Assembly (NCBI GenBank): GCA_024686215.1
Contig: JAIBDN010000021.1
Span: 1-35,679 of the forward strand
DNA length: 35,679 nt
Reading direction: 5' to 3'
Source of the DNA: Gammaproteobacteria bacterium
GTDB lineage: Bacteria > Pseudomonadota > Gammaproteobacteria > Pseudomonadales > Halieaceae
Shown here: piece after piece, positions 16,218 to 25,718 of the stretch
Numbering within the stretch: the stretch's first letter is position 1
How the letters are laid out: each line of letters starts with the position of its first letter
The notes under the pieces: model-generated
What the model was told of the DNA's origin: nothing
The model's input: the letters and a program-made list of their open reading frames with translations, nothing else
The model's database searches: none
Program-made: the position numbers and the translations under genes

Positions 16218-17993
16218 ATGGCAACAAACTTTGGTGAACAATTGATGGAGCACCGCCTCAACCTGTCCACGCTGGCACGGGAACTACACGAGGATGGTCG
16301 ACTCAGTGCCCAGGAGCTGGCCAGAGTGGGAAAATCCAGCATCGTGCGCGTTCACCCACTGGTTTTCCTGGCGGAGCAAAAATTACCGGATGCCGCAGCG
16401 TCGGGTCAAGTTCTGGATATGGACACACTGCTGGCCTGGCTGGGAGGCCGCGTAGATCAGGGGGTTTACCAGATTGATCCACTGAAGATCAATGTAACCG
16501 CCGTGTCCGATGTGATGTCACAGGCCTTCGCTGAACGGCACCGCATTCTCGCGGTGGAAGTGACCGACGACGAGGTGGTGATTGCCAGTGGCGAACCCTA
16601 TATCCGCAGCTGGGAGAGCAACCTGGAGCATGTGCTGCGCAAGCCCATTCGCCGGGTGCTGGCTGATCCCCGGGCGATTGCCCGACATACGGCTGAGTTT
16701 TATACCATGGCCGGTTCAGTGCGCGGTGCTCGCGGCTCTGAGCGCCCTGAAAGTAGCGCCGGCGTGGGCAATCTGGAGCAGATGCTGGACCTGGGCGCCA
16801 TGGCGGAGCCCGACGCCAATGATCAGCATATTGTCAATATCGTCGACTGGCTGTTGCAGTATGCCTTTGAGCAGCGCGCCAGCGATATCCATATTGAACC
16901 CCGGCGGGATGTCGGCAATGTCCGATTCCGCATCGATGGCGTGCTGCACAGCGTGTATGAGCTGCCGCAGCAGGTCAGTGCGGCGGTCATCAGCCGGGTA
17001 AAGATACTGGGGCGCATGGATGTGGCGGAGAAGCGGCGCCCCCAGGATGGCCGATTAAAAACCCGTGGCCCTGAGGGCAACGAGGTGGAACTGCGTCTGG
17101 CAACCCTGCCTACTGCCTTCGGCGAGAAGATAGTGATGCGTATTTTCGACCCGGATGTGCTGCAACGCAGCTTCGCACAGTTGGGTCTTGAAGATAAGGA
17201 CCTGAGCAATTGGCACCAAATGACGGCGACCGGCAATGGTATCGTGTTGGTGACAGGCCCTACCGGCTCTGGAAAAACCACGACCCTGTACTCCACTCTG
17301 CGCCAACTGGCGACCCCGGAAGTGAACGTCTGCACTATTGAAGACCCCATTGAGATGGTTGAGGGTGCGTTTAACCAGATGCAGGTGAATCATTCCATCA
17401 ACCTGGATTTTTCTTCAGGCGTGCGTGCCCTGATGCGACAGGATCCGGACATCATTATGGTGGGCGAGATACGTGACCTGGAGACTGCCAATATGGCGGT
17501 GCAGGCTGCACTTACCGGACACCTGGTGTTGTCTACCCTGCATACCAATGACTCGCCCTCATCGATTTCCCGCATGCTGGAGTTGGGTGTACCCGCTTAT
17601 TTGATCAAAGCCACTGTACGTGGCGTTATGTCACAGCGTCTGGTGCGTATTCTATGTACGCACTGTAAGGAGTCGGCACCTCTGGATGTAGACGCCTGGA
17701 AGCAATTGACCCAACCGTGGAAGGTAAAGCCCCCGGCAGAGGTGGCCAGGCCCGTGGGTTGCCGGGAATGTCGCGATACCGGATATATGGGGCGTCAGGG
17801 CATCTATGAAGTCCTGGTGAACAGTCCCGCTGTGCAAGCGTTGATAACACCAACCCTGGAAACGGTAAGCATCCGCAAGACCGCCATGCAGGAGGGCATG
17901 CATACGCTGCGGCTCAGTGGCGCGGCCCGGGTAGCTCGCGGACAGACAACAATAGAAGAAGTGATGAGAGTTGCACCCCTACTGGACGCATGA
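16218..17993 (+). CDS. GspE/PilB-type secretion ATPase (orphan)
   Basis: 591 residues from ATG 16218. An N-terminal GspE/MshE-type domain (about 1-160) is followed by the hexameric ATPase. Visible are the Walker A GPTGSGKTTT (about 347), the Asp box TIEDPIEMVEG, the Walker B IIMVGEIRD, the His box LSTLHTND, and a tetracysteine zinc motif CTHC...CREC followed by GRQGIYE. It would power assembly of a type II secretion pseudopilus or type IV pilus, but no gsp or pil genes lie nearby. The frame is open to a GTG at 16164; neither start has a strong binding site. glnE follows 26 bases later. Confidence 0.85.
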   Translation: MATNFGEQLMEHRLNLSTLARELHEDGRLSAQELARVGKSSIVRVHPLVFLAEQKLPDAAASGQVLDMDTLLAWLGGRVDQGVYQIDPLKINVTAVSDVMSQAFAERHRILAVEVTDDEVVIASGEPYIRSWESNLEHVLRKPIRRVLADPRAIARHTAEFYTMAGSVRGARGSERPESSAGVGNLEQMLDLGAMAEPDANDQHIVNIVDWLLQYAFEQRASDIHIEPRRDVGNVRFRIDGVLHSVYELPQQVSAAVISRVKILGRMDVAEKRRPQDGRLKTRGPEGNEVELRLATLPTAFGEKIVMRIFDPDVLQRSFAQLGLEDKDLSNWHQMTATGNGIVLVTGPTGSGKTTTLYSTLRQLATPEVNVCTIEDPIEMVEGAFNQMQVNHSINLDFSSGVRALMRQDPDIIMVGEIRDLETANMAVQAALTGHLVLSTLHTNDSPSSISRMLELGVPAYLIKATVRGVMSQRLVRILCTHCKESAPLDVDAWKQLTQPWKVKPPAEVARPVGCRECRDTGYMGRQGIYEVLVNSPAVQALITPTLETVSIRKTAMQEGMHTLRLSGAARVARGQTTIEEVMRVAPLLDA

Positions 17994-18019
17994 AGCTAAC
18001 GGGGAAGCGATAGATTTTT

Positions 18020-20932
18020 ATGGATTTGGATGCACATAGGCTGCCTGAAACCCTGGCAGTACAGGCGCAGAGTGCCTGGGAGAATATTCTAGAGCGCGCC
18101 GGGAAGCCCCTCGGAGAGCAGCTGTGTGGGGCCTTTACACAAGAGCCGGAGGCGTCGCAGCTTGCTCGTGTGCTGGCTTGTAGCCCTTTTGTCGCGGAGC
18201 TATGTCGACGCAAACCGGCTTTGTTACTAGAGCTGGCGCAATCCGGTGATTTTCAGCGCAGCTTGTCCGAACCAGAATTCCGTGAATCCCTGCATACGCA
18301 GTTGCTGGAAGATCAGGTCGAACTGGGGCCGGTGCTGCGCTGTTTCAGGCAGCGGCACATGTTGCGTATTGTGTGGCGCGACTTTTGTCGTCTGGCAGAT
18401 ACCCTGGAGACAGTTCGCGATACATCTCTGCTAGCGGAGGCCTGTATCGCCGAGGCACTGGCGCATTGCCAGAGTACTCTGGAGCAGCGCTTTGGTGTCC
18501 CGCGCGGTCGCGATAGTGGTCAGCCTCAGCAGATGATTGTCTTGGCCATGGGCAAGCTGGGTGCGCGGGAACTCAACGTTTCTTCGGATATAGACCTGAT
18601 TTTTGCCTATCCCGAGTCCGGCACCACCGACGGTAGCGACAAGCAACTCAGCAATGAAGAATTTTTCACCCGGGTGGGTCGCGGCGTTATCAACGCGCTG
18701 GACCAGATTACTGCGGAGGGTTTTGTATTTCGCGTGGATATGCGCCTGCGACCCTACGGTGAGAGCGGTGCTCTGGTGCACAACTTCGCCGCCCTGGAAG
18801 AGTACTACCAGGACCAGGGTCGGGACTGGGAGCGCTACGCGCTGATCAAGGCGCGGCCGGTGACCGGGGATCCGCAGTGTGCTGAGGAATTGATGGCAGC
18901 GTTGCGCCCCTTCGTGTTTCGCCGCTACGTGGACTTTGGGGTGATTGATAGTTTGCGCGGGATGAAGCAAATGATCACCTCTGAGGTGCGCCGTCGCGGG
19001 TTGCAAGCAGACGTAAAACTGGGGCACGGCGGTATTCGCGAGGTGGAGTTTATCGCCCAGTGTTTTCAGCTGATACGAGGCGGGCGTGATCTCGGCCTGC
19101 AGCAACGTGAGTTACTGCAAGTATTGGATGAGTGCGCTGTATTGGGCTGCCTGCCTCCGCAAGTAGTGCTTGAGCTGCGCAGTGCCTACCTGTTTCTGCG
19201 TGACAGCGAGCATGCCATCCAGGGTTACCAGGACAAGCAGACCCAGGCCTTACCGATTGATCCGCTGCCACAGTTGGCGATGGCAACCGTGATGGGTTTT
19301 GTTAGTTGGGATGCTTATCTGGAGGCGCTGGAGATTCATCGGCGGCGGGTAGCAGAGCATTTCAGTGGCTTGATCGCGGCGCCCGGTGAAGGTGACGAGG
19401 ACGGCGACGAGGATGAGTTACCCCTGTGGGGAGATGAGCTGAATGCGGCGAGCCTGTCAGGGCTGGGTTACCAGTGCGAGGAAGAGTCTTTGCAGGCATT
19501 GCAGGAGCTACAGCACAGCTCCCGTGTTGCCACTTTGCAGGCAGAGGGGCGCGAGCGGCTGGAGCAATTTATGCCGCAATTATTGCGAGCCTGCGCCGAG
19601 ATAGATGACCCCGACCTGACCCTGCAGCGGGTATTGCCGCTGGTGGTTGCTGTGTTGCGGCGCAGTGCCTACCTGGCCTTGCTACTGGAAAACCCCCCGG
19701 CGCTGCGGGAGCTGGTGGTGTTGTGTGGTGCCAGCCCCTGGATCGCTCAGCAGATGGCGCGGCACCCAGTGTTACTGGATGAATTACTCGACCGTGCCAG
19801 CCTGTATACAGCGCCTGACAAGGCCCTGTTGCAGAATGAATTGCGGCAGCAGGTGGCGCGTTTGGCACTGGATGACCTGGAAGCGCAGATGGACGCCCTG
19901 CGCTATTTCAAGGCTTCAAATGTGTTGCGGGTAGCTGCCAGCGAATTGGCGGGGCGCCTGCCGCTGATGCAAGTCAGTGATAATCTCAGCTGGATTGCTG
20001 AGGTCATTCTCGAACATGTGTTGGCGGTGGCCTGGGCTGACCTGACGCGAAAATATGGCGAGCCGCAGCGTGACAGTGAAGGTTATGGTTTCGCCGTATT
20101 CGGTTACGGCAAACTCGGGGGGATAGAACTGGGTCACGGCTCTGACCTGGATCTGGTGTTTGTCAGTGATGCAGTGCGCCAGGGCTCCACGGATGGCGAA
20201 CGCAGTATCGACAACACGGTTTTTTATACCCGGTTGGGGCAGCGCATGATCCATATCCTGGACACGCGCATGGCGCTGGGGCAGTTATATGAAGTGGACA
20301 TGCGCCTGCGTCCCTCGGGGGAATCCGGCATGTTGGTCACTACATTCGCCGGTTTTCGCAGCTATCAGCAAGACTCGGCATGGACCTGGGAACACCAGGC
20401 TCTGGTGCGAGCGCGTTTTGTTGCCGGTGATACCACGGTGGCGGAAAAAGTAGGGCGGGTGCGTGAGGAAGTTCTTTGCCAGGAGCGTGAGGAAGCCCAG
20501 CTGGCGCAGGAGGTGCAAAAGATGCGGCGGCGTATGCGCGAGCATCTTTTGCCGGCAACTGGCAGCGACGACGGCGAATTCAACCTCAAGCAGAGCCCCG
20601 GCGGTATCGTCGATATCGAGTTTATGGTGCAGTACGCTGTGCTGGCCTGGTCCCACCGCGTACCGGAGTTGGCCCGTTGGTCAGACAACGTACGCATACT
20701 GAAAACCCTGAGTGATCACGGCCTGTTCCAGGCTGAGGAATGCCAGTTGCTCACTGACGCTTATCTGGCGTATCGCTCTGCCGCGCACCAGCTGTCATTG
20801 CAGCAGTTGCCCGGCAGCGTGCCCGCCGACCGCTATGCTGCGCTGAGGCAGGTAGTACTGGATAAGTGGCAGCAATTATTTTCGCCTTACCCCTTCGATG
20901 GTGGCGAGAGTAGCCCGGGCGTGAGCGGTTAA
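18020..20932 (+). CDS. glnE: Glutamine synthetase adenylyltransferase/deadenylylase
   Basis: Bifunctional enzyme that adds AMP to, or removes it from, glutamine synthetase in response to PII and glutamine. 970 residues, close to the usual 950. It has two nucleotidyltransferase domains: NVSSDIDLIFAYPES (about 186-200) for deadenylylation and GHGSDLDLVFV (about 704-714) for adenylylation, each followed by a VDMRLRP motif, plus the linking helical regulatory part. The TAA stop directly abuts the ATG of waaF, so nitrogen control and LPS core genes probably share a transcript, an arrangement also known in other gammaproteobacteria. Confidence 0.97.
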   Translation: MDLDAHRLPETLAVQAQSAWENILERAGKPLGEQLCGAFTQEPEASQLARVLACSPFVAELCRRKPALLLELAQSGDFQRSLSEPEFRESLHTQLLEDQVELGPVLRCFRQRHMLRIVWRDFCRLADTLETVRDTSLLAEACIAEALAHCQSTLEQRFGVPRGRDSGQPQQMIVLAMGKLGARELNVSSDIDLIFAYPESGTTDGSDKQLSNEEFFTRVGRGVINALDQITAEGFVFRVDMRLRPYGESGALVHNFAALEEYYQDQGRDWERYALIKARPVTGDPQCAEELMAALRPFVFRRYVDFGVIDSLRGMKQMITSEVRRRGLQADVKLGHGGIREVEFIAQCFQLIRGGRDLGLQQRELLQVLDECAVLGCLPPQVVLELRSAYLFLRDSEHAIQGYQDKQTQALPIDPLPQLAMATVMGFVSWDAYLEALEIHRRRVAEHFSGLIAAPGEGDEDGDEDELPLWGDELNAASLSGLGYQCEEESLQALQELQHSSRVATLQAEGRERLEQFMPQLLRACAEIDDPDLTLQRVLPLVVAVLRRSAYLALLLENPPALRELVVLCGASPWIAQQMARHPVLLDELLDRASLYTAPDKALLQNELRQQVARLALDDLEAQMDALRYFKASNVLRVAASELAGRLPLMQVSDNLSWIAEVILEHVLAVAWADLTRKYGEPQRDSEGYGFAVFGYGKLGGIELGHGSDLDLVFVSDAVRQGSTDGERSIDNTVFYTRLGQRMIHILDTRMALGQLYEVDMRLRPSGESGMLVTTFAGFRSYQQDSAWTWEHQALVRARFVAGDTTVAEKVGRVREEVLCQEREEAQLAQEVQKMRRRMREHLLPATGSDDGEFNLKQSPGGIVDIEFMVQYAVLAWSHRVPELARWSDNVRILKTLSDHGLFQAEECQLLTDAYLAYRSAAHQLSLQQLPGSVPADRYAALRQVVLDKWQQLFSPYPFDGGESSPGVSG

Positions 20933-21961
20933 ATGTCTGACACAGCAGGGCGGGTGTTAGTTGTCGGCCCCTCCTGGGTGGGTGATATGGTGATGTCGCA
21001 GGTACTCTACAGGTATCTGCAGCAACTTCGCCCGGGGCTGCAGCTCGATGTATTGGCTCCGGCCTGGAGCGCTCCCATCCTGCAGCGCATGCCTGAGGTT
21101 AATCAGGCTATAGCGCTGCCCTTCGGGCACGGGGAAGTCAAACTGAGGGAGCGTCGACAACTGGGCGTCAAATTGCGTGCGACTGCTTATCAACAGTCCA
21201 TCGTTCTCCCTAACTCATTGAAATCGGCTCTGGTTCCCTTTTTTGCCAACATTCCGCTGCGCACTGGCTGGCGTGGAGAAATGCGTTATGGCTTGCTCAA
21301 TGATCTGCGGTTGCTGGATAAGCAGACGCTGCCGTTGATGGTGCAGCGCTTCGCAGCTCTGGGGGTGCCAGTCGGCACGCCGATGCCTGAGGTGCTGCCG
21401 GTACCGGCTCTCCAGGTGGATACGACAGCTGCACGCCAGGCCGCAGAGAAATTCTCCCTTGCCGTTGGACAGCCTGTATTGGCGCTGTGCCCCGGGGCGG
21501 AATTTGGTGCTGCCAAACGCTGGCCTGCCGAGTATTTTGCCCAATTGGCAGGACAGTACGTGCAGCGGGGGTGGCAGGTGGTTTTATTTGGTTCTGACAG
21601 CGACCGATCAGTATGTGCCCAGATCAGCGAGGCCCACAAAGCGTGTACCGACCTCGCGGGCCGTACATCCCTGGCGGAGGCGCTAGACCTGTTATCCCTG
21701 GCCAGCGCGGTGGTCAGTAATGATTCTGGGTTGATGCACATCGCCGCCGCTTTGCAGCGGCCGCTGGTGGCTATTTATGGTCCGACATCTCCAGGGTTTA
21801 CACCGCCCCAGGGTACACGCGCGGCGTTGCAGGTGAGTGACATTGGCTGTGCACCCTGCTTCAAGCGGGAGTGTCCGCTGGGCCACCACCGTTGTATGCG
21901 CGAGATGTCACCACAAGCAGTTGTCGACGGCCTCGAAGCCTTATTGCTGGAGTCCGGCTGA
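20933..21961 (+). CDS. waaF: ADP-heptose:LPS heptosyltransferase II
   Basis: GT9 family enzyme adding the second heptose to the LPS inner core on the cytoplasmic face. 342 residues. The N-terminal VGPSWVGDMVMSQVLYR is the WaaF start; LCPGAEFGAAKRWP and SNDSGLMHIAAAL are the donor-binding motifs of GT9, and PTSPGFTPP near the end fits WaaF. It begins right after the glnE stop and overlaps waaC by one base (TGATG). Confidence 0.95.
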   Translation: MSDTAGRVLVVGPSWVGDMVMSQVLYRYLQQLRPGLQLDVLAPAWSAPILQRMPEVNQAIALPFGHGEVKLRERRQLGVKLRATAYQQSIVLPNSLKSALVPFFANIPLRTGWRGEMRYGLLNDLRLLDKQTLPLMVQRFAALGVPVGTPMPEVLPVPALQVDTTAARQAAEKFSLAVGQPVLALCPGAEFGAAKRWPAEYFAQLAGQYVQRGWQVVLFGSDSDRSVCAQISEAHKACTDLAGRTSLAEALDLLSLASAVVSNDSGLMHIAAALQRPLVAIYGPTSPGFTPPQGTRAALQVSDIGCAPCFKRECPLGHHRCMREMSPQAVVDGLEALLLESG

Positions 21962-22956
21962 TGCGTGTGCTGGTGGTAAAAATGTCGTCTCTGGGAGATG
22001 TTGTGCATACCCTGCCGGCATTGACGGATGCTGCTCGCAGCCTGCCCGGTATTAGCTTCGACTGGGTAGTGGAGGAAGCTTTTGCCGAAATGCCCGGCTG
22101 GCATTCGGCGGTGGCGACAGTCATTCCTGTAGCATTGCGTCGCTGGCGCAAGCATCCACTGAAAAATTTTCGCGGTCCCGAGTGGCAACAGGCACGTAAA
22201 GCGCTGAGTGCTGAGCGCTATGATGCGGTGATCGACGCCCAGGGGCTGGTTAAAAGCGCTTTCATAGCGTCGCGCGTGTCTGCGCCGCGCTATGGCATGG
22301 ATCGCAAATCGGTACGTGAGCGCCTGGCTCTATTGGCCTACCACCACAAAATAGCCGTACCCAAAAACCTGCATGCAGTAGAGCGCACGCGATTATTATT
22401 TGCCAGGGCGCTTAACTATGAGCTCCCTAATACGCGCGGTGATTATGGTATTCGCGATGGCCTGATTGGCTCCGCCCAGCCTCCGGCGCCTACCCTGTTA
22501 TTTTTTCACGGCACAGCCAGAGCCGAAAAATTATGGCCGCAGTCACATTGGCGCGATTTGCTGGAACAGGCGTTTGCTGCGGGCTATAAGGTTTGGCTAC
22601 CCTGGGCCAGTGAGCAGGAGCGGGAGCGCGCCCAGCGCATCGCGCAGGACAGTGCAGGCGCTGAAGTTTTGCCGCGACTGAATATCGAGGGCCTGGCAGA
22701 CAGATTGCTGCAGGTGCAGGCGGTGGTGGCTGTGGATACCGGGCTGGGCCATCTCAGTGCCGCATTGGACGTGCCGACGGTGTCCTTGTACGGTCCTACC
22801 AGTACCCGTTTGGTGGGTGCCTATGGTAAAAACCAGGTGCATATTCAGTCACCGGTAGGTGTTGGTGCCACCCGCGACCCGGCTATCATGATGGCATCAA
22901 TTTCAGCCGCTGCAGTGTGGAACGAACTGCGCGCCATACTTGCCCGGAGAGAATAA
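21961..22956 (+). CDS. waaC: LPS heptosyltransferase I
   Basis: GT9 enzyme adding the first heptose to Kdo2-lipid A. 331 residues from ATG 21961, which overlaps the waaF stop. MRVLVVKMSSLGDVVHTLPA is the WaaC start with the acceptor-binding SSLGD, and DTGLGHLSAALDVPTVSLYG near 260 is the ADP-heptose site. The frame is open further upstream to 21871, but that part lies inside waaF and is not used. Confidence 0.95.
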   Translation: MRVLVVKMSSLGDVVHTLPALTDAARSLPGISFDWVVEEAFAEMPGWHSAVATVIPVALRRWRKHPLKNFRGPEWQQARKALSAERYDAVIDAQGLVKSAFIASRVSAPRYGMDRKSVRERLALLAYHHKIAVPKNLHAVERTRLLFARALNYELPNTRGDYGIRDGLIGSAQPPAPTLLFFHGTARAEKLWPQSHWRDLLEQAFAAGYKVWLPWASEQERERAQRIAQDSAGAEVLPRLNIEGLADRLLQVQAVVAVDTGLGHLSAALDVPTVSLYGPTSTRLVGAYGKNQVHIQSPVGVGATRDPAIMMASISAAAVWNELRAILARRE

Positions 22957-22958
22957 GC

Positions 22959-24101
22959 GTGCGCCTTGCCCTGTTGTTATACAAGTACTTTCCCTATGGC
23001 GGAATGCAGCGCGATTTCCTGTCCTTTGCAGGTGAATTGCACAAGCGTGGCTGTGAGTGTCGTATTTATTACATTTCCTGGCAGGGTGAGCCGTTGGCGG
23101 GTGCTGATCTGCGCCGGGTACCGGTTTCAGCTATCAGTAACCACCGGCGCGATCAGCGCTATCTGGAATGGGTACAGGCGGATCTCGCGGCGGACCCGGT
23201 GGATGGCGTAATAGGGTTTAACAAAATGCCCGGGCTTGACGTCTATTTTGCCGCCGACAGTTGTTATCTGGACAAGGCTGGGCAGCGCAGTTGGTGGCAT
23301 CGGCGCGGCGCCCGGTATCGCCACTTTGCCGCGTGGGAAAAAGCAGTTTTTGGTGCGCAAAGCCACACCCGAATCCTCAGCATCGCGCAGAGTGAGCAGG
23401 ATAAATTCCAGCGCCACTACCAGACGCCTGCTTCGCGTTTTTATCTGTTGCCCCCTGGCGTGGACGCAAAGCGGCGTGCACCTGAGGATGCTCTGGCGCG
23501 GCGCAGGGCCAAGCGCGAAGAGCTGGCAGTGGAACCGCAGGAGTTACTGCTGCTGTTGGTGGGCTCCGGGTTTGTTACCAAGGGCCTGGACCGGGCTATA
23601 CAATCGCTGGCCACATTGCGTGAACAGCAGCCCACTCAGAAGGCCCGTCTGCTGGTGGTAGGTCAGGATAAACCGCGACACTTCCAACGACTCAGCAAGC
23701 GCCTGGGCGTTGAAAAAGAGGTGATATTTTTGGGTGGTCGTGAGGATGTGGACCAACTGATGCTGGCGGCTGACCTGTTGCTGCACCCGGCGCGCAATGA
23801 AGCGGCGGGCGTGGTCTTACTGGAAGCTATTGTGGCCGGGCTGCCCATAGTGGTTACTGATGTCTGTGGTTACGCGCCTTATGTCAAGGCGGCAAGGGGC
23901 GGGCTGGTGTTGCCATCGCCTTTCAATCAGGACGACCTGGATCGAGCCGTGATGCGCAATATAGATGGGGTTTTTCGGGCTGATTGTCGCGAGAGTGCGC
24001 TGCTCTATGCGCGCCTTACCGACCTATACTCAATGCACAGTGCCGGCGCAGATTTGATCGTGGAATTCATTCGACAGAAGCGCAAGCACCAGGGTGGCTG
24101 A
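22959..24101 (+). CDS. waaG: LPS core glucosyltransferase I (WaaG-like, GT4)
   Basis: 380 residues from GTG 22959, two bases after the waaC stop, with CGGAGAGAA just upstream. LALLLYKYFPYGGMQRDF and the matching FNKMPGLDVYFAADSCY are characteristic of WaaG, which transfers the first hexose to heptose II. The GT4 motif E-x7-E is in HPARNEAAGVVLLEAIVAGL. Expected to act at the inner membrane. The sugar could be glucose or another hexose. Confidence 0.9.
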   Translation: MRLALLLYKYFPYGGMQRDFLSFAGELHKRGCECRIYYISWQGEPLAGADLRRVPVSAISNHRRDQRYLEWVQADLAADPVDGVIGFNKMPGLDVYFAADSCYLDKAGQRSWWHRRGARYRHFAAWEKAVFGAQSHTRILSIAQSEQDKFQRHYQTPASRFYLLPPGVDAKRRAPEDALARRRAKREELAVEPQELLLLLVGSGFVTKGLDRAIQSLATLREQQPTQKARLLVVGQDKPRHFQRLSKRLGVEKEVIFLGGREDVDQLMLAADLLLHPARNEAAGVVLLEAIVAGLPIVVTDVCGYAPYVKAARGGLVLPSPFNQDDLDRAVMRNIDGVFRADCRESALLYARLTDLYSMHSAGADLIVEFIRQKRKHQGG

Positions 24102-24102
24102 G

Positions 24103-24951
24103 ATGTTCCTGCGCGAGGATCTGTGCAGCACGGAAATGCTACAACAGGACTCGCCTGAGGCTTTGCTGAGCTGGGCCGCTGCTTGTGCGCAGCAAGCTGC
24201 TCCGGCGGATATTTACCGCGATAAAGAAGGCCGCAAGACCTTGCGTCTGCACCTGGCTGAGCGCTCATTCTTTCTCAAATATCACGCTGGTATCGGCTGG
24301 CTGGAGATCTGCAAGAATCTGCTGCAGCTGCGTCTGCCGGTGACCGGTGCAGGCAGTGAATACCGTGCGGTGCGCAGGCTGCAGAGTATCGGTGTTGATA
24401 CCCTGGCGGTAGCAGCCTATGCCAGTAAAGGACGAAACCCCGCAACAGTTGCGTCGATGATCCTGACGGACGACCTGGTGCACACCGTCAGTCTGGAAGA
24501 TTACTGTGCCGATTGGGTAGTCAGGCCGCCGGCTTTCCGTATACGCAAGCGCCTGTTGCTGAAGTTGGCCGACAGCGCCAGGCGCATGCATGGCGCAGGC
24601 ATCAACCACCGTGATTTTTATATATGCCATTTTCACCTGGATGAAGCGAGTCTGGAGCAGGACGCTTTACGTTGTTATTTAATCGACCTGCACCGTGCCC
24701 AGTTGCGTCGACAGGTACCTTTGCGCTGGCGTGTTAAGGATCTGGCTGGCCTGTATTTTTCTGCCATGGATTGCGGTCTGTCGCAGCGCGATCTGCTGCG
24801 CTTTATGCACCACTACACCGAGGGTGGTTTGCGGGTTGCCCTGGGGCAGAACGCGGGCTTGTGGCGTCAGGTCGCGCGCAAGGCCCAGGCCCTGTATCGC
24901 AAGGGGCACGGGCGGGCGCCCCCGGGACTAGCGGGAGTCGCTGACCAATGA
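24103..24951 (+). CDS. waaP: LPS core heptose(I) kinase
   Basis: 282 residues. TLRLHLAERSFFLKYHAGIGW carries the ATP-binding lysine, INHRDFYICHFHL the catalytic loop with its aspartate, and LIDLHRAQ the metal-binding aspartate, all as in WaaP, which phosphorylates heptose I with ATP. I prefer ATG 24103, which has AGGG eight bases upstream; a GTG at 24094 is in frame. It follows waaG by one base and overlaps the next kinase gene by four (ATGA). Confidence 0.92.
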   Translation: MFLREDLCSTEMLQQDSPEALLSWAAACAQQAAPADIYRDKEGRKTLRLHLAERSFFLKYHAGIGWLEICKNLLQLRLPVTGAGSEYRAVRRLQSIGVDTLAVAAYASKGRNPATVASMILTDDLVHTVSLEDYCADWVVRPPAFRIRKRLLLKLADSARRMHGAGINHRDFYICHFHLDEASLEQDALRCYLIDLHRAQLRRQVPLRWRVKDLAGLYFSAMDCGLSQRDLLRFMHHYTEGGLRVALGQNAGLWRQVARKAQALYRKGHGRAPPGLAGVADQ

Positions 24952-25718
24952 GCGCTAGTTACCGTGTGCTGCGTGGACAGGCCTGGGCGAATGTATTGTG
25001 CAGCGCCATTGGGCCTGCAAGTGAAGATATCGGCGGTTGGCTGAGCGAGCATACGCAGGTGTTAAAACAGGATGAGCATAGTCAGGTGGGTCTGTTGCAG
25101 TTAGCTGGCGAGCTCTGTTATCTGAAACTCTATCGACCCAGATCTACCTTGCAGCAACTACGCTTTCGCCTCGGACGCGGCCGGGCAGTGCAAAACTTCG
25201 ACAGCACTGCCGCTCTGCTTACTGCTGCTGTACCCGTACCCGAGGCCCGGGCCTGCGTGCTGGCTCCAGGCGGTATGTTGTTGTTGGCACAGGGGATAGC
25301 GCAGGCGAGTGATGTGCACACGCTGTGGCAGCTGGGCTGCCCCGGGGAAATGCAGGAAAATATCCTGCGCCAGGCAGCCCATGCGCTGGCTCGATTGCAC
25401 CAGCAGGGGTTCGCTCACGGGGATTGCAAATGGAGCAATATGCTGTGGGCACAGGAACAATTGTACCTGGTGGACCTGGATGCAGTGCTTGCTGCGCGGG
25501 CAGGAAGTGCCAGGCAGGCTCGCGACCTGGCGCGCTTTACCCTGAATGCCGAAGAGCTGGCCCTGCAATCGGCGCTGTATGAAAAATTCCTGCAGGAATA
25601 TCTCCAGTTGATGTCCCTTTCCAGGCAGGACTTGATGCGGGCTATGCTACCCCCACTACAAAAATTGCGGCTCCGGCATCAGCTCAGATACGGCAACCGT
25701 GGGCAGCGACTGGTCTAG
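24948..25718 (+). CDS. Second Kdo/WaaP-family kinase-fold protein
   Basis: 256 residues. ELCYLKLYRPRS supplies the ATP lysine region, FAHGDCKWSNMLW the catalytic loop (HGD-x-x-x-x-N), and LYLVDLDAV the metal aspartate. It belongs to the lipopolysaccharide kinase clan; by position it probably phosphorylates a second core sugar (heptose II or a hexose), but the acceptor is not known. Coupled to waaP through ATGA. Its TAG stop shares the bases CTAG with the stop of the sulfotransferase on the other strand. Confidence 0.8.
   Translation: MSASYRVLRGQAWANVLCSAIGPASEDIGGWLSEHTQVLKQDEHSQVGLLQLAGELCYLKLYRPRSTLQQLRFRLGRGRAVQNFDSTAALLTAAVPVPEARACVLAPGGMLLLAQGIAQASDVHTLWQLGCPGEMQENILRQAAHALARLHQQGFAHGDCKWSNMLWAQEQLYLVDLDAVLAARAGSARQARDLARFTLNAEELALQSALYEKFLQEYLQLMSLSRQDLMRAMLPPLQKLRLRHQLRYGNRGQRLV

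Noticed and set aside
21871..21960. Upstream extension of waaC
   Set aside because: Lies inside waaF; ATG 21961 overlapping the waaF stop gives the normal WaaC N-terminus.
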